From assembly GCF_002086455.1 (NCBI RefSeq), contig NZ_MVHC01000027.1, positions 1 through 46,319 of the forward strand: DNA of 46,319 nucleotides. The letters are read 5' to 3'. A program made the position numbers and the translations under genes. Source of the DNA: Mycolicibacter algericus DSM 45454. Its GTDB lineage: Bacteria; Actinomycetota; Actinomycetes; Mycobacteriales; Mycobacteriaceae. Of the stretch, positions 8,303 through 16,134 are shown one piece after another. The notes under the pieces were generated by a model. It saw nothing but the letters and a program-made list of their open reading frames with translations. It had not been told where the DNA came from and searched no databases. Position 1 is the first letter of the stretch; every line of letters begins with the position of its first letter.

Positions 8303-9072
8303 CAACGGAGCTGACCGGGCGCACCGCGATCATCACCGGCGCCTCCCGCGGCATCGGGCTGGCGATCGGACAGCGACTGGCCCAGGCGGGCGCCAACGTG
8401 GTGCTCACCTCGCGCGACCAGCAGAGCGCCGATGCCGCGGCCGCACAGATCGATGGCGATGCGCTGGGTGTGGCCGCCCACGTCGCCGAGGACGACGCCG
8501 CCCAGCGCTGTGTCGATCTCACGCTGGAACGGTTCGGCAGCATCGACATCCTGGTCAACAATGCCGGCACCAATCCGGCGTTCGGTCCGCTGATCGACCA
8601 GGACCACGGCCGGTTCGCGAAGATCTTCGACGTCAACCTGTGGGGTCCGCTGTTGTGGACGTCCTGCGCGGTCAAGTCGTGGATGGGCGAGCACGGCGGC
8701 GCGGTGGTGAACACCGCCTCGATCGGCGGGATGAGCTCCGCGCCGCTGATGGGCATGTACAACGCCACCAAGGCCGCGCTGATCCACCTCACCAAGCAGT
8801 TGGTCCTGGAGCTCTCACCGGGCGTGCGGGTCAACGCCATCTGCCCCGGCGTGGTGCGCACCAAGCTGGCCGAGGTGCTGTGGCAGGAGCACGAGCAGGC
8901 GTTGTCGACGACGATGCCGCTGGGACGGATCGGGGAACCGGTCGATGTGGCCGACGCGGTCGCGTTCCTGGTATCCGATGCGGCGAGCTGGATCACCGGT
9001 CAGACGCTGGTGGTCGACGGTGGCCAGATCCTCGGTGACGCAACCGGTTTCCGGGCAGGTCATGGTGGCTGA
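8299..9072 (+). CDS. SDR family oxidoreductase (Rv2766c-like)
   Basis: 257 residues. FabG-like SDR with TGASRGIGLAIG, NNAGTNPAFGP, Ser in NTASIGG, YNATK, and C-terminal ASWITGQTLVVDGG. Strongly resembles M. tuberculosis Rv2766c, including the KIFDVNLWGPL and ICPGVVRTKLAE stretches. Likely reduces or oxidises a 3-oxo/3-hydroxy acyl thioester; the substrate is unknown. GTG 8299 overlaps the previous stop (GTGA), and the gene overlaps the kinase gene by 11 bases, so dehydrogenase, SDR and kinase form one coupled unit. This is the leftmost gene belonging to the conserved recA-region order. Confidence 0.92.
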   Translation: MTTELTGRTAIITGASRGIGLAIGQRLAQAGANVVLTSRDQQSADAAAAQIDGDALGVAAHVAEDDAAQRCVDLTLERFGSIDILVNNAGTNPAFGPLIDQDHGRFAKIFDVNLWGPLLWTSCAVKSWMGEHGGAVVNTASIGGMSSAPLMGMYNATKAALIHLTKQLVLELSPGVRVNAICPGVVRTKLAEVLWQEHEQALSTTMPLGRIGEPVDVADAVAFLVSDAASWITGQTLVVDGGQILGDATGFRAGHGG

Positions 9073-10090
9073 GGTGCTCGGCGTCGACCCGCCGATGATC
9101 GCGCGTTGGATTGCGCAGTTGGGGATTCCCGTCAGCCGCCCGGTGAAGTTCGAGCGGATCGGGATCGGGCAGTCGAACCTGACCTACCTGGTCTCCGACG
9201 CCGCCGACCACCGGTGGGTGCTGCGCCGCCCGCCGCTGGGTGAGTTGCTGGCGTCAGCCCACGACGTCGCGCGGGAAGCACGGATTCTTGCCGCCTTGGA
9301 GGACACCGAGGTGCCCACCCCGCGGGTGTACGGGATGACCCGCGACTCGGAGGGCACGCCGCTGCTGTTGATGGAGTACGTCGACGGGGTGGTGGCGGAC
9401 CGGATGTCGGTTGCCGAATCGCTGACACCGCAGCGGCGCCGGCAGATCGGGCTGTCAATGCCCAAGACGCTGGCCAAGATTCACGCCGTCGACATCAAAG
9501 CCGTCGGCCTCGACGATCTGGCCAGCCACAAACCGTACGCGCAGCGTCAGCTCAAACGCTGGGCCGGTCAATGGGAGAAGTCCAAGACCCGCGAGTTGCC
9601 CGCGCTCGATGACCTGACCCGGCGGCTGGTCGCGGCGGCACCGCCGCAGCAGGAACTCACCTTGGTGCACGGTGACTTTCACCTGCGCAACGTGATCACC
9701 TCACCGCAGAGCGGGCAGGTGGTGGCCGTGCTGGACTGGGAGCTGTCCACCCTCGGCGATCCGCTGGCCGACATGGGCAGCCTGCTGGCGTACTGGCCTG
9801 AGCCCGGCGAGGAGGACATCGCCGGAGAGTTCGTCCTCAGCACGCTGGAGGGCTTCCCCGGCCGGGCCGAACTGGCCCGGGTCTACCTCGAGCAGACCGG
9901 GCGCGACGCGGCGACGCTGCAGTACTGGCATGCGCTGGGGCTCTGGAAGGTTGCGATCATCGCCGAGGGGATCGTGCGGCGGGTGCTGGACAACCCGGTG
10001 AACAAGGCCGCTGCCGGGACCCCGATCACCGGGTGGATCGACGCGCTCGTGCGCAAGGCCCGCGAGGTTGCCGATGAAGCGGGGATCTGA
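9062..10090 (+). CDS. APH-family kinase (FadE36/ACAD11 kinase-domain/LvaA-like)
   Basis: 342 residues. Aminoglycoside phosphotransferase fold: GIGQSNLTYLV nucleotide loop, WVLRRPPLGELL (binding lysine replaced by an Arg-rich segment, as in the ACAD11 kinase), catalytic HGDFHLRN and metal-binding VLDWELSTLGDPLADM. The ELST.GDPLAD form is typical of the FadE36/ACAD10-11 family rather than of antibiotic-resistance enzymes. Family members phosphorylate the 4-hydroxyl of acyl-CoAs. ATG 9062 lies inside the end of the SDR gene. Not an antibiotic resistance determinant on this evidence. Confidence 0.9.
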   Translation: MVAEVLGVDPPMIARWIAQLGIPVSRPVKFERIGIGQSNLTYLVSDAADHRWVLRRPPLGELLASAHDVAREARILAALEDTEVPTPRVYGMTRDSEGTPLLLMEYVDGVVADRMSVAESLTPQRRRQIGLSMPKTLAKIHAVDIKAVGLDDLASHKPYAQRQLKRWAGQWEKSKTRELPALDDLTRRLVAAAPPQQELTLVHGDFHLRNVITSPQSGQVVAVLDWELSTLGDPLADMGSLLAYWPEPGEEDIAGEFVLSTLEGFPGRAELARVYLEQTGRDAATLQYWHALGLWKVAIIAEGIVRRVLDNPVNKAAAGTPITGWIDALVRKAREVADEAGI

Positions 10091-10099
10091 GGGGAGGCG

Positions 10100-11488
10100 G
10101 TGACCCGCACCAGGGAACCGGATCTCGTCGACGGGGTTCCGCGCAGGCGAATAGCGGTGGCGTCGCTGATCGGCACCACGATCGAGTTCTACGACTTCTA
10201 CGTCTATGCGGCCGCGGCGGTCACCGTCTTTCCGCACCTGTTTTTCCCACCGGGAAACCCAGCCGCAGCACTGTTGGCGTCGTTGGCGACGTTCGGCCTG
10301 GCGTTCGTGGCCCGGCCGTTGGGGTCGGTGCTGTTCGGCCACTTCGGCGACCGGTTGGGCCGCAAGGCCACGCTCGTCGCCTCATTGCTGGTCATGGGTG
10401 TGGCGACGTTCCTGATCGGGCTGCTGCCGACCTACCACCACATCGGCCTGGCCGCACCGGTCCTGCTGGCCATCCTGCGGTTCAGCCAGGGCCTGGCGCT
10501 GGGAGGCGAATGGAGCGGTGCGGCGCTGCTGGCCACCGAGACCGCCAAACCGGGCCGGCGGGCGTCGGCGGGGATATGGCCGCAGCTGGGCGCACCGCTG
10601 GGTTTTCTGTTCGCCACCGCGCTGTTCCTGCTGCTGCTGAAGCTGCTGGGGCCGGCCACCGCCGGCGGCGACGAGTCCGGGGCGTTTCTGAGCTGGGGCT
10701 GGCGCATTCCGTTTCTGCTGAGCGCCGTGATGGTCGGCGTCGGTCTCTATGTCCGGCTGCGGCTCACCGAGACACCGGTGTTCACCCAGGCGATCGAGGG
10801 CGGTGAACGCCTCACCGCGCCGATCGCCCAGGTGTTCCGGGACAGCTGGCGCGAGCTGGTCATCGGCACGCTGGTGATGGTGGCGACCTACACGCTGTTC
10901 TATACCGTGACGACGTGGACGCTGAGCCACGCCACCACCCAGCGGCCACCGCAGGGCACCGGGCTGGGTTACAGCTACGCCGACTTCCTCGGGCTGCAGT
11001 TGATCGGGGTGCTGTTCTTCATAGCGGTGCTGCCGCTGTCCGGGGTGCTGGCCGATCGATTCGGCCGTCGGCCGGTGCTGCTGGTCTTCATCGCCGGAAT
11101 CATGCTGTACGGGACCACTTTCGGTCTCTTCTTGAGTCCGGACAGATCACCCGCGGCGATACTGGTCTTCCTGATCATCGGGATGACGTTGATGGGCTTG
11201 GCATTCGGGCCGATGAGCGCGGTGCTGCCCGAGCTGTTCCCGACCAATGTCCGCTACACCGGATCGGGTGTGTCCTACAACGCGGCGAGCATCCTGGGGG
11301 CGGCGGTGGCGCCGTTCATCGCCACCTGGCTGGCCACCGGGTACGGCGTGCGCTGGGTGGGCGTCTACCTGTCGCTCGCGGCGGCGCTGTCCTTCGCCGC
11401 GGTGCTGGTGATGCGCGAAACCCGCGACACCGAGCTCGACGAGGTCAGCATCGCCGACCACCTCGGTGACGCCCTGCATTCCGGCTAG
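10100..11488 (+). CDS. MFS transporter, MHS (metabolite:H+ symporter) type
   Basis: 462 residues with about 12 predicted membrane segments. N-terminal ASLIGTTIEFYDFYVY and the loop GHFGDRLGRK are typical of the MHS branch (ShiA, proline/betaine or KgtP-like transporters), as is GLALGGEWSGAALLATE. A second copy of the loop motif, ADRFGRRPVL, begins the C-terminal half. Start GTG 10100 has GGGGAGG upstream and lies 9 bases after the kinase stop. It probably imports the organic acid degraded by this cluster; the substrate is not determinable. Confidence 0.92.
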   Translation: MTRTREPDLVDGVPRRRIAVASLIGTTIEFYDFYVYAAAAVTVFPHLFFPPGNPAAALLASLATFGLAFVARPLGSVLFGHFGDRLGRKATLVASLLVMGVATFLIGLLPTYHHIGLAAPVLLAILRFSQGLALGGEWSGAALLATETAKPGRRASAGIWPQLGAPLGFLFATALFLLLLKLLGPATAGGDESGAFLSWGWRIPFLLSAVMVGVGLYVRLRLTETPVFTQAIEGGERLTAPIAQVFRDSWRELVIGTLVMVATYTLFYTVTTWTLSHATTQRPPQGTGLGYSYADFLGLQLIGVLFFIAVLPLSGVLADRFGRRPVLLVFIAGIMLYGTTFGLFLSPDRSPAAILVFLIIGMTLMGLAFGPMSAVLPELFPTNVRYTGSGVSYNAASILGAAVAPFIATWLATGYGVRWVGVYLSLAAALSFAAVLVMRETRDTELDEVSIADHLGDALHSG

Positions 11489-11500
11489 GCCGGGAGCCGG
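11481..11500. terminator. Hairpin between convergent genes
   Basis: CCGGCT-AGGCCGGG-AGCCGG: 6-bp GC-rich stem with 8-nt loop, spanning the transporter stop codon and lying just beyond the end of the opposing hydrolase gene. No T-tract, as is usual in mycobacteria. Confidence 0.4.
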
Positions 11501-11505
11501 CACGG

Positions 11506-12246
11506 CTATCCGGTCAGCGCGGCGGCGAACACCTCCCGCATCGCCGCCCAGTGCCGGGCCGCGGCGTCGGCGTCGTACGGCGCGTTGTCGGGGACCGCGA
11601 AGCCGTGGGCGGCCGGGTAGAACTCGACGGTGTGCTCGACGCCGGCGGCGGCCAGTGCCTGCTCCAGCGTCGCTGCCTGCGCCTTGGTGAAGGACGCGTC
11701 GTTGGCGGCACCGGCGACGTACACCGTGGCGCTCATCTGCTCAGCCAGCAGGTGCGGGCTGTCGGCCGCGTCGGTGACCAGGCCGCCGCCGTGGAACGAC
11801 GCCGCCGCTGCCACCCGATCGGGAACACGGCCGGCCACGACCACCGAGATACGCCCGCCCATGCAGTAGCCGCAGACCCCGAACTTCTCCCCGCGGACTT
11901 CGGGGCGGCCCGCCAGATAGTCGAAGAACGCCTCGGCGTCGGTCGTCATCCGGTCGAAGGTGACGCTGCCCAGCATCGACATGATCCGGCCCCGCTCCTT
12001 GGCGTCGCTGAACGCGGTGGCCATGTCGAAGGGCGCCCAGCCGGGGTTCCGGTAGTACACGTCGGGCAGCAACACGGCGTAACCCGAACCGGCCAGTTCG
12101 GCGGCCATCTCGACAAAGGTCTGCCGCACTCCGCCGGCATCGGGATACATGACGACGCCCGGCCATGGACCAGCTCCGTCCGGGGTGAACAGCCGGACCG
12201 GGCAGTCGCCGTCGGCAGTGGTGATGGTGTCGGTGATCGTCGGCAT
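11506..12246 (-). CDS. Dienelactone hydrolase family protein (Rv2765-like)
   Basis: 246 residues. Alpha/beta hydrolase of the dienelactone hydrolase family: nucleophile elbow GYCMGG (Cys128), acid in AGAANDASF and catalytic His in YPAAHGF. Cytosolic, no signal peptide. The family hydrolyses cyclic enol lactones; the mycobacterial substrate is unknown. ATG 12246 is preferred over upstream starts, which would run into thyA. The gene is divergent from thyA with 43 bases between the starts, and convergent with the transporter. Confidence 0.9.
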   Translation of the reverse strand: MPTITDTITTADGDCPVRLFTPDGAGPWPGVVMYPDAGGVRQTFVEMAAELAGSGYAVLLPDVYYRNPGWAPFDMATAFSDAKERGRIMSMLGSVTFDRMTTDAEAFFDYLAGRPEVRGEKFGVCGYCMGGRISVVVAGRVPDRVAAAASFHGGGLVTDAADSPHLLAEQMSATVYVAGAANDASFTKAQAATLEQALAAAGVEHTVEFYPAAHGFAVPDNAPYDADAAARHWAAMREVFAAALTG

Positions 12247-12276
12247 GGCTTCCGTTCTACCCCGACGCCGGGCAAG

Positions 12277-12282
12277 TAAGCT
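12277..12282 (+). promoter_or_regulatory. -10 hexamer of leaderless thyA
   Basis: TAAGCT, 7 nt before GTG 12290. Confidence 0.5.
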
Positions 12283-12289
12283 GGACGGC

Positions 12290-13090
12290 GTGCCGATCGC
12301 CACGCCGTACGAGGATCTGCTGGCCCTGGTGCTCGAGCGCGGAACCCCCAAGGCCGACCGGACCGGCACCGGCACCCGCAGCCTGTTCGGCCACCAGCTG
12401 CGCTACGACCTGGCCGCCGGCTTCCCGCTCGTCACCACCAAGAAGGTGCACGTCAAATCGGTGGTCTATGAGCTGCTGTGGTTTCTGCGCGGGGACTCCA
12501 ACATCGCCTGGCTCAAGGAACACGGCGTCAGCATCTGGGACGAATGGGCTTCCGACACCGGTGATCTCGGGCCGGTGTACGGCGTGCAGTGGCGCTCCTG
12601 GCCGACACCGAGCGGGCAGCACATCGACCAGATCGAACGCGCGGTGGAGTTGTTGCGCACCGACCCGGATTCACGCCGCATCATCGTCTCGGCGTGGAAC
12701 GTCGGCGAACTGGACCAGATGGCGCTGGCGCCGTGTCACGCACTCTTCCAGTTCTACGTCGCCGGCGGGCGGCTGTCCTGCCAGCTCTACCAGCGCAGCG
12801 CCGACCTGTTCCTCGGCGTGCCGTTCAACATCGCCAGCTATGCGCTGCTCACCCACATGATGGCCGCGCAGGCCGGGCTGGACGTCGGAGAGTTCGTCTG
12901 GACCGGCGGGGACTGCCACATCTACGACAACCACGTCGAGCAGGTGCGGGAGCAACTGTCCCGTCAGCCCCGCGGCTACCCGAAACTGGCTCTGGCGCCA
13001 CGGGATTCGATCTTCGGCTACACCTTCGACGACATCGAGATCCTGGGCTACGACCCACACCCGGCGATCAAGGCGCCCGTCGCGGTATGA
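12290..13090 (+). CDS. thyA: Thymidylate synthase ThyA
   Basis: 266 residues; M. tuberculosis ThyA has 263. Methylates dUMP to dTMP using methylene-tetrahydrofolate. Catalytic Cys149 in LAPCHALFQF, DPDSRRIIVSAWN phosphate-binding region, QLYQRSADLFLGVPFN, and the conserved C-terminus AIKAPVAV. GTG 12290 is supported by TAAGCT (12277-12282) 7 nt upstream and by alignment with the M. tuberculosis N-terminus. The stop overlaps the ATG of dfrA (ATGA). ThyX is also encoded in this window, so both thymidylate synthase families coexist, as is normal in mycobacteria. Confidence 0.97.
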   Translation: MPIATPYEDLLALVLERGTPKADRTGTGTRSLFGHQLRYDLAAGFPLVTTKKVHVKSVVYELLWFLRGDSNIAWLKEHGVSIWDEWASDTGDLGPVYGVQWRSWPTPSGQHIDQIERAVELLRTDPDSRRIIVSAWNVGELDQMALAPCHALFQFYVAGGRLSCQLYQRSADLFLGVPFNIASYALLTHMMAAQAGLDVGEFVWTGGDCHIYDNHVEQVREQLSRQPRGYPKLALAPRDSIFGYTFDDIEILGYDPHPAIKAPVAV

Positions 13091-13578
13091 GCCCCCCGGC
13101 CAAGGTGGGTCTGATCTGGGCCCAGTCGACGTCCGGGGTGATCGGGCGTGACGGCGGCATCCCGTGGCGGCTGCCCGAAGACCAGGCGCGTTTCAAGGAA
13201 CTCACCCTGGGACACCGGGTGGTGATGGGCCGGTTGACCTGGGAATCGCTGCCGGCCGGCGTGCGTCCGCTGCCCGGCCGGGCCAACGTGGTGGTCAGCC
13301 GCCGGAGCGACTACCGCGCCGTCGGGGCCGAGGTGGTTCCGACCCTCGACGCGGCGCTGACCGATGCCGAGACCTGGGTGATCGGCGGGGCGCAGATCTA
13401 CGCGCTGGCGCTGCCGCTGGCCGACCGGTGCGAGGTGACCGAGGTGGAGATCGACCTGCCCCGGCAAGACGAGGACGCCGTCGCACCGGTGCTCGACGAA
13501 AGCTGGCGGGGCACCGCGGGGCCGTGGCTCACCAGCGCGCGCGGCCTGCGGTACCGGTTCTGCAGCTACCACCGCTGA
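13087..13578 (+). CDS. dfrA: Dihydrofolate reductase
   Basis: 163 residues. NADPH-dependent reduction of dihydrofolate, regenerating cofactor consumed by ThyA. IWAQSTSGVIGRDGGIPWRLPED carries the Met20-type loop and active-site acid; VVMGRLTWESLP and WVIGGAQIY are the NADPH-binding and family signature segments. ATG 13087 overlaps the thyA stop, and the dfrA stop overlaps the next ATG by one base (TGATG), giving a three-gene coupled operon. Confidence 0.97.
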   Translation: MSPPAKVGLIWAQSTSGVIGRDGGIPWRLPEDQARFKELTLGHRVVMGRLTWESLPAGVRPLPGRANVVVSRRSDYRAVGAEVVPTLDAALTDAETWVIGGAQIYALALPLADRCEVTEVEIDLPRQDEDAVAPVLDESWRGTAGPWLTSARGLRYRFCSYHR

Positions 13579-14807
13579 TGGCGTCGTTGACGCCGGCGCA
13601 GGCGCGCCGGATCGCGGTCGCCGCACAGGGATTCGCTGTCGCCAAACCACGCGCCGCCATCACCCGGGCGCACCTGAAGCGGTTGATCTCCCGCATCCAG
13701 GTGTTGCAACTGGACTCGGTGTCCGTGGCGGTGCGCGCCCACTACGCCCCGGTGTTCAGCCGACTGGGCTGCTACGACCGCACCGTGCTGGACCGCGCCG
13801 CCTGGAGCCACAGCAGCCGCTCGCCGCGGCTGCTGGTCGAATACTGGGCGCACGAGGCGGCGCTGATGGCCGTCGACGACTGGCCGCTGCTGCGCTGGCG
13901 GATGCGGCAGTGGCCGCACGGCCGCTGGGGCGCCCACATCGTGCGGGCCAATCCGCAGCTCGTCGAGGACGTCACCGCCGCAGTCGCCGAGATCGGCCCG
14001 GCCACCGCCGGCCAACTCGAGGCGCACCTGGCCGCCACGTGGTCGGCAGCCGGCCGGGCGGGCAAGGGCCCGTGGTGGAATCGCAGCGACACCAAGTGGG
14101 TGGCCGAGGCGCTGTTCGCCGCCGGGGTGCTGACCACCGCCACCCGGGTGGGATTCGCCCGGCATTACGACCTGGTGGAGAACGTGCTGCCGGCCCACGT
14201 GCTGGCGCGCCACGTCGACGACGCCGAGGCCGTGCGGGAACTGGTGCTGCGGGCGGCGACCGCCCTGGGGGTCGGTACCGAGGCCGATCTACGTGATTAC
14301 TTCCGGCTGTCGGCCGGCCAGGCCAAACCGGCGATCGCGGCGCTGGTGGCCGCCGGCGACCTGGAGCCGGTGACGGTGGCCGGCTGGGACGGGCCGGCAT
14401 ACCTGCGGGCCGGTCAGCCGATTCCCCGGGGTGATCGGGGCACCGCGCTGCTGTGCCCGTTCGACCCGCTGATCTTCTTCCGTCCCCGGGTGGAGCGGCT
14501 GTTCGATTTCCACTACCGGCTCGAGATCTACACCCCGGCGGCCCAGCGACGATACGGCTACTACGTGTGGCCGTTCCTGCTGGACGGGCAGCTGGTCGGC
14601 CGGGTGGACCTGAAGGCCGACCGCCGAGCCGGGGCGCTGCACGTCGTCGGGGCGTTCGCCGAAGCGGGCCATGCCCGTCAGCGGGTGGCGCAGGCGCTGC
14701 TCCCCGAGCTGGAGACCATGGCGCGCTGGCTGGGATTGAGCCAGGTCAGCGTGGGGGAGCGCGGCGATCTGGCGGCCGAGCTGCGCCGAGAGCGGCCACG
14801 CCGATGA
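13578..14807 (+). CDS. YcaQ/AlkX-family winged-helix DNA glycosylase-like protein
   Basis: 409 residues. HTH_42 (YcaQ/AlkZ superfamily) protein: N-terminal AQARRIAVAAQGFA, ISRIQVLQLDSVSV (the Gln-rich segment around the family active site), RLLVEYWAHEAALM and C-terminal PFDPLIFFRPRVERLFDFHYRLEIY. Characterised relatives excise bulky alkyl adducts or unhook interstrand crosslinks. The activity of this protein is inferred from family only. The one-base TGATG overlap with dfrA shows co-translation with nucleotide-synthesis genes. Ends one base from the convergent DoxX-like gene. Confidence 0.88.
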   Translation: MASLTPAQARRIAVAAQGFAVAKPRAAITRAHLKRLISRIQVLQLDSVSVAVRAHYAPVFSRLGCYDRTVLDRAAWSHSSRSPRLLVEYWAHEAALMAVDDWPLLRWRMRQWPHGRWGAHIVRANPQLVEDVTAAVAEIGPATAGQLEAHLAATWSAAGRAGKGPWWNRSDTKWVAEALFAAGVLTTATRVGFARHYDLVENVLPAHVLARHVDDAEAVRELVLRAATALGVGTEADLRDYFRLSAGQAKPAIAALVAAGDLEPVTVAGWDGPAYLRAGQPIPRGDRGTALLCPFDPLIFFRPRVERLFDFHYRLEIYTPAAQRRYGYYVWPFLLDGQLVGRVDLKADRRAGALHVVGAFAEAGHARQRVAQALLPELETMARWLGLSQVSVGERGDLAAELRRERPRR

Positions 14808-14808
14808 A

Positions 14809-15567
14809 TCACCGGCCGCGGTGCTTGTCCGGTCGGTGAAGGTGCCGGCGCGCGCTCTCGGCGAGGGTGGTCGCGCTTTCGCGGGCCGCCTGCGCCAACT
14901 CGGTGCCGCGGTCGGCGGCGACCTCGGCGAACTGTGCGCCCCGTTCACCGGCCGCCTCGAGCAGTGGCCCGGCCCGCTCACCCACCAGTTCGGCGAGCTC
15001 TCGGCCGTGTTCGGCGCCGGCCTGCAGGCCCGCGCTCAGCCTGTCGCCGACCGTCTCGAGCACCGCATCACCGGAAGTGGTGTGCATGGCCGGCATAGCC
15101 GTGGCCGCGCGCTGATAGGCGTGCCGGGCGGCACGCCGGGCCCGCCAGCCCAGCGACGGTCGTCCCTCGGTGTCGGCCGCCGCGATCATCAACCCGCCGA
15201 TCAGGCTGACGTCGGTCAGGAACGCTTGGCGCTGTTGGGCCCTGCGCTGGATGTCAGGCTCCATCCAGAACATGTGGCCGCCTGCGCTGCCCGGAATGAC
15301 GGTGCATGCCAGCGCCGCAGCGGCAACCCGCGGCAGTCTGCCGCTGGCCAGTAGCAGGCCGCCGCCGATCTGGACCAGCGCGTTGGCTTTGGCGAACGTC
15401 TCGACATCGGACGGCACCTTCGCCGATATCTCGTCCGGTAGGTGTTGCAGCCCGTCGAACGCCGGACGGGCCGTCTGGCCGGCCTGCTGCGGCCGGCGCA
15501 ACGCCTCCACTCCCTGACCGATGAACGCCGCCGCCAGCAGCGGACGTGCGATTCTGCGCATCAACAC
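14809..15567 (-). CDS. DoxX family membrane protein with Ala/Glu-rich tail
   Basis: 252 residues. N-terminal half (about 1-140) is DoxX-like with hydrophobic segments around residues 8-22, 65-75, 84-100 and 118-133. The C-terminal half is soluble, rich in Ala, Glu and Arg and probably a long helix or coiled coil. DoxX proteins are linked to redox and envelope stress; the exact role is unknown. Start taken as GTG 15567, with a GAGGGA just upstream; ATG 15561 is possible. It is second in an operon with mbp1, 9 bases downstream of it, and so under the SigF-type promoter at 15921-15947. Confidence 0.85.
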   Translation of the reverse strand: MLMRRIARPLLAAAFIGQGVEALRRPQQAGQTARPAFDGLQHLPDEISAKVPSDVETFAKANALVQIGGGLLLASGRLPRVAAAALACTVIPGSAGGHMFWMEPDIQRRAQQRQAFLTDVSLIGGLMIAAADTEGRPSLGWRARRAARHAYQRAATAMPAMHTTSGDAVLETVGDRLSAGLQAGAEHGRELAELVGERAGPLLEAAGERGAQFAEVAADRGTELAQAARESATTLAESARRHLHRPDKHRGR

Positions 15568-15576
15568 GCGATTCCC

Positions 15577-15819
15577 TCACTCCTGTTCGGCACGCTCGCG
15601 CGCCTCGTCTGCCTCGGCCTTGGCGCGGGCCTTCTCGGCCTCTGCCTCTTTGGCCGCGACCTCACGCTGCGCGTCGGCCTTGTCCTGCTGCGCCTGGCCT
15701 TCCCGCTTGAGCGAGTCGTCTCCGGTCACCGTGCCGACAGCCTCCTTGGCCTTGCCCTTGACGCCTTCCACGACGCCTTTGATGCCGGCTTCGGGGCCAC
15801 TGTCCTTGTCGTCACTCAT
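15577..15819 (-). CDS. mbp1: CsbD family protein (microaggregate-binding protein 1-like)
   Basis: 80 residues, highly charged, no Cys. KGKAKEAVGTVTGDDSLKREGQAQQDK is the CsbD core; the C-terminus is an Ala/Glu/Lys helical tail. Mycobacterial homologs are annotated as microaggregate-binding protein 1. CsbD proteins are general-stress proteins (SigB regulon in Bacillus) of unknown biochemistry. ATG 15819 is preceded by GAGAGG (minus-strand 15833-15828). The promoter has SigF consensus, fitting a general-stress role. A perfect palindrome abuts the ribosome-binding site. Confidence 0.88.
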   Translation of the reverse strand: MSDDKDSGPEAGIKGVVEGVKGKAKEAVGTVTGDDSLKREGQAQQDKADAQREVAAKEAEAEKARAKAEADEARERAEQE

Positions 15820-15832
15820 GTGGTGTGCCTCT

Positions 15833-15847
15833 CTTGATCGGATCAAG
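15833..15847. promoter_or_regulatory. Perfect 15-bp palindrome upstream of mbp1
   Basis: CTTGATC-G-GATCAAG, perfect 7-bp arms. It lies 14 bp from the mbp1 start, downstream of the predicted SigF start site, touching the ribosome-binding site. It may be an operator or a small RNA hairpin. No regulator gene is adjacent. Confidence 0.5.
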
Positions 15848-15920
15848 ACCGGACGGACGGGCCGCGGCGGTGCGGGGCCGTCCACCCAGCAGGCGACCGG
15901 GTGGCCGCCGATGTGCCGGG

Positions 15921-15947
15921 ATACCCGATGGGATTACAACGTAAACC
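15921..15947 (-). promoter_or_regulatory. SigF-type promoter of mbp1-doxX operon
   Basis: On the minus strand: GGTTT (15947-15943), 16-nt spacer, GGGTAT (15926-15921). This is the mycobacterial SigF consensus GGTTT-N15-17-GGGTAT/C. Predicted start near 15914 leaves a leader of about 95 nt. Confidence 0.75.
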
Positions 15948-16134
15948 TGCGGAGTCGTCGGCTCCGGTTCGCCGGCAACCAAAAGGGTTCGGCGTCAACG
16001 CGGTTGGGCGGATCTGTCCTGACCTCGGGCGGCACGGCCCGGTTTTCGCTACTGTGACCGAAGAACTGATCGGTGACGCCTTTGACTGGCGTGCGGATCC
16101 ACAAGCCTGATCGGAAACACAGGGGTGTGATCGC

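Larger units (their letters stand above)
15820..16134. other. Divergent intergenic region, mbp1 / lipoprotein gene
   Basis: 315 bases without a gene. It holds the mbp1 palindrome (15833-15847), a SigF-type promoter firing toward mbp1 (15921-15947) and, for the lipoprotein gene, a possible -10 TACTGT at 16050-16055 giving a leader of about 70 nt. Nothing else was recognised. Confidence 0.6.

Noticed and set aside
9062..10090. Possible aminoglycoside resistance gene because of the APH fold.
   Set aside because: Motifs are those of the FadE36/ACAD11 kinase branch and the gene overlaps acyl-CoA metabolism genes.
14810..14823. CACCG-GCCG-CGGTG hairpin just after the YcaQ-family stop codon.
   Set aside because: A 5-bp stem lying within the coding end of the convergent gene; too short to call a terminator.
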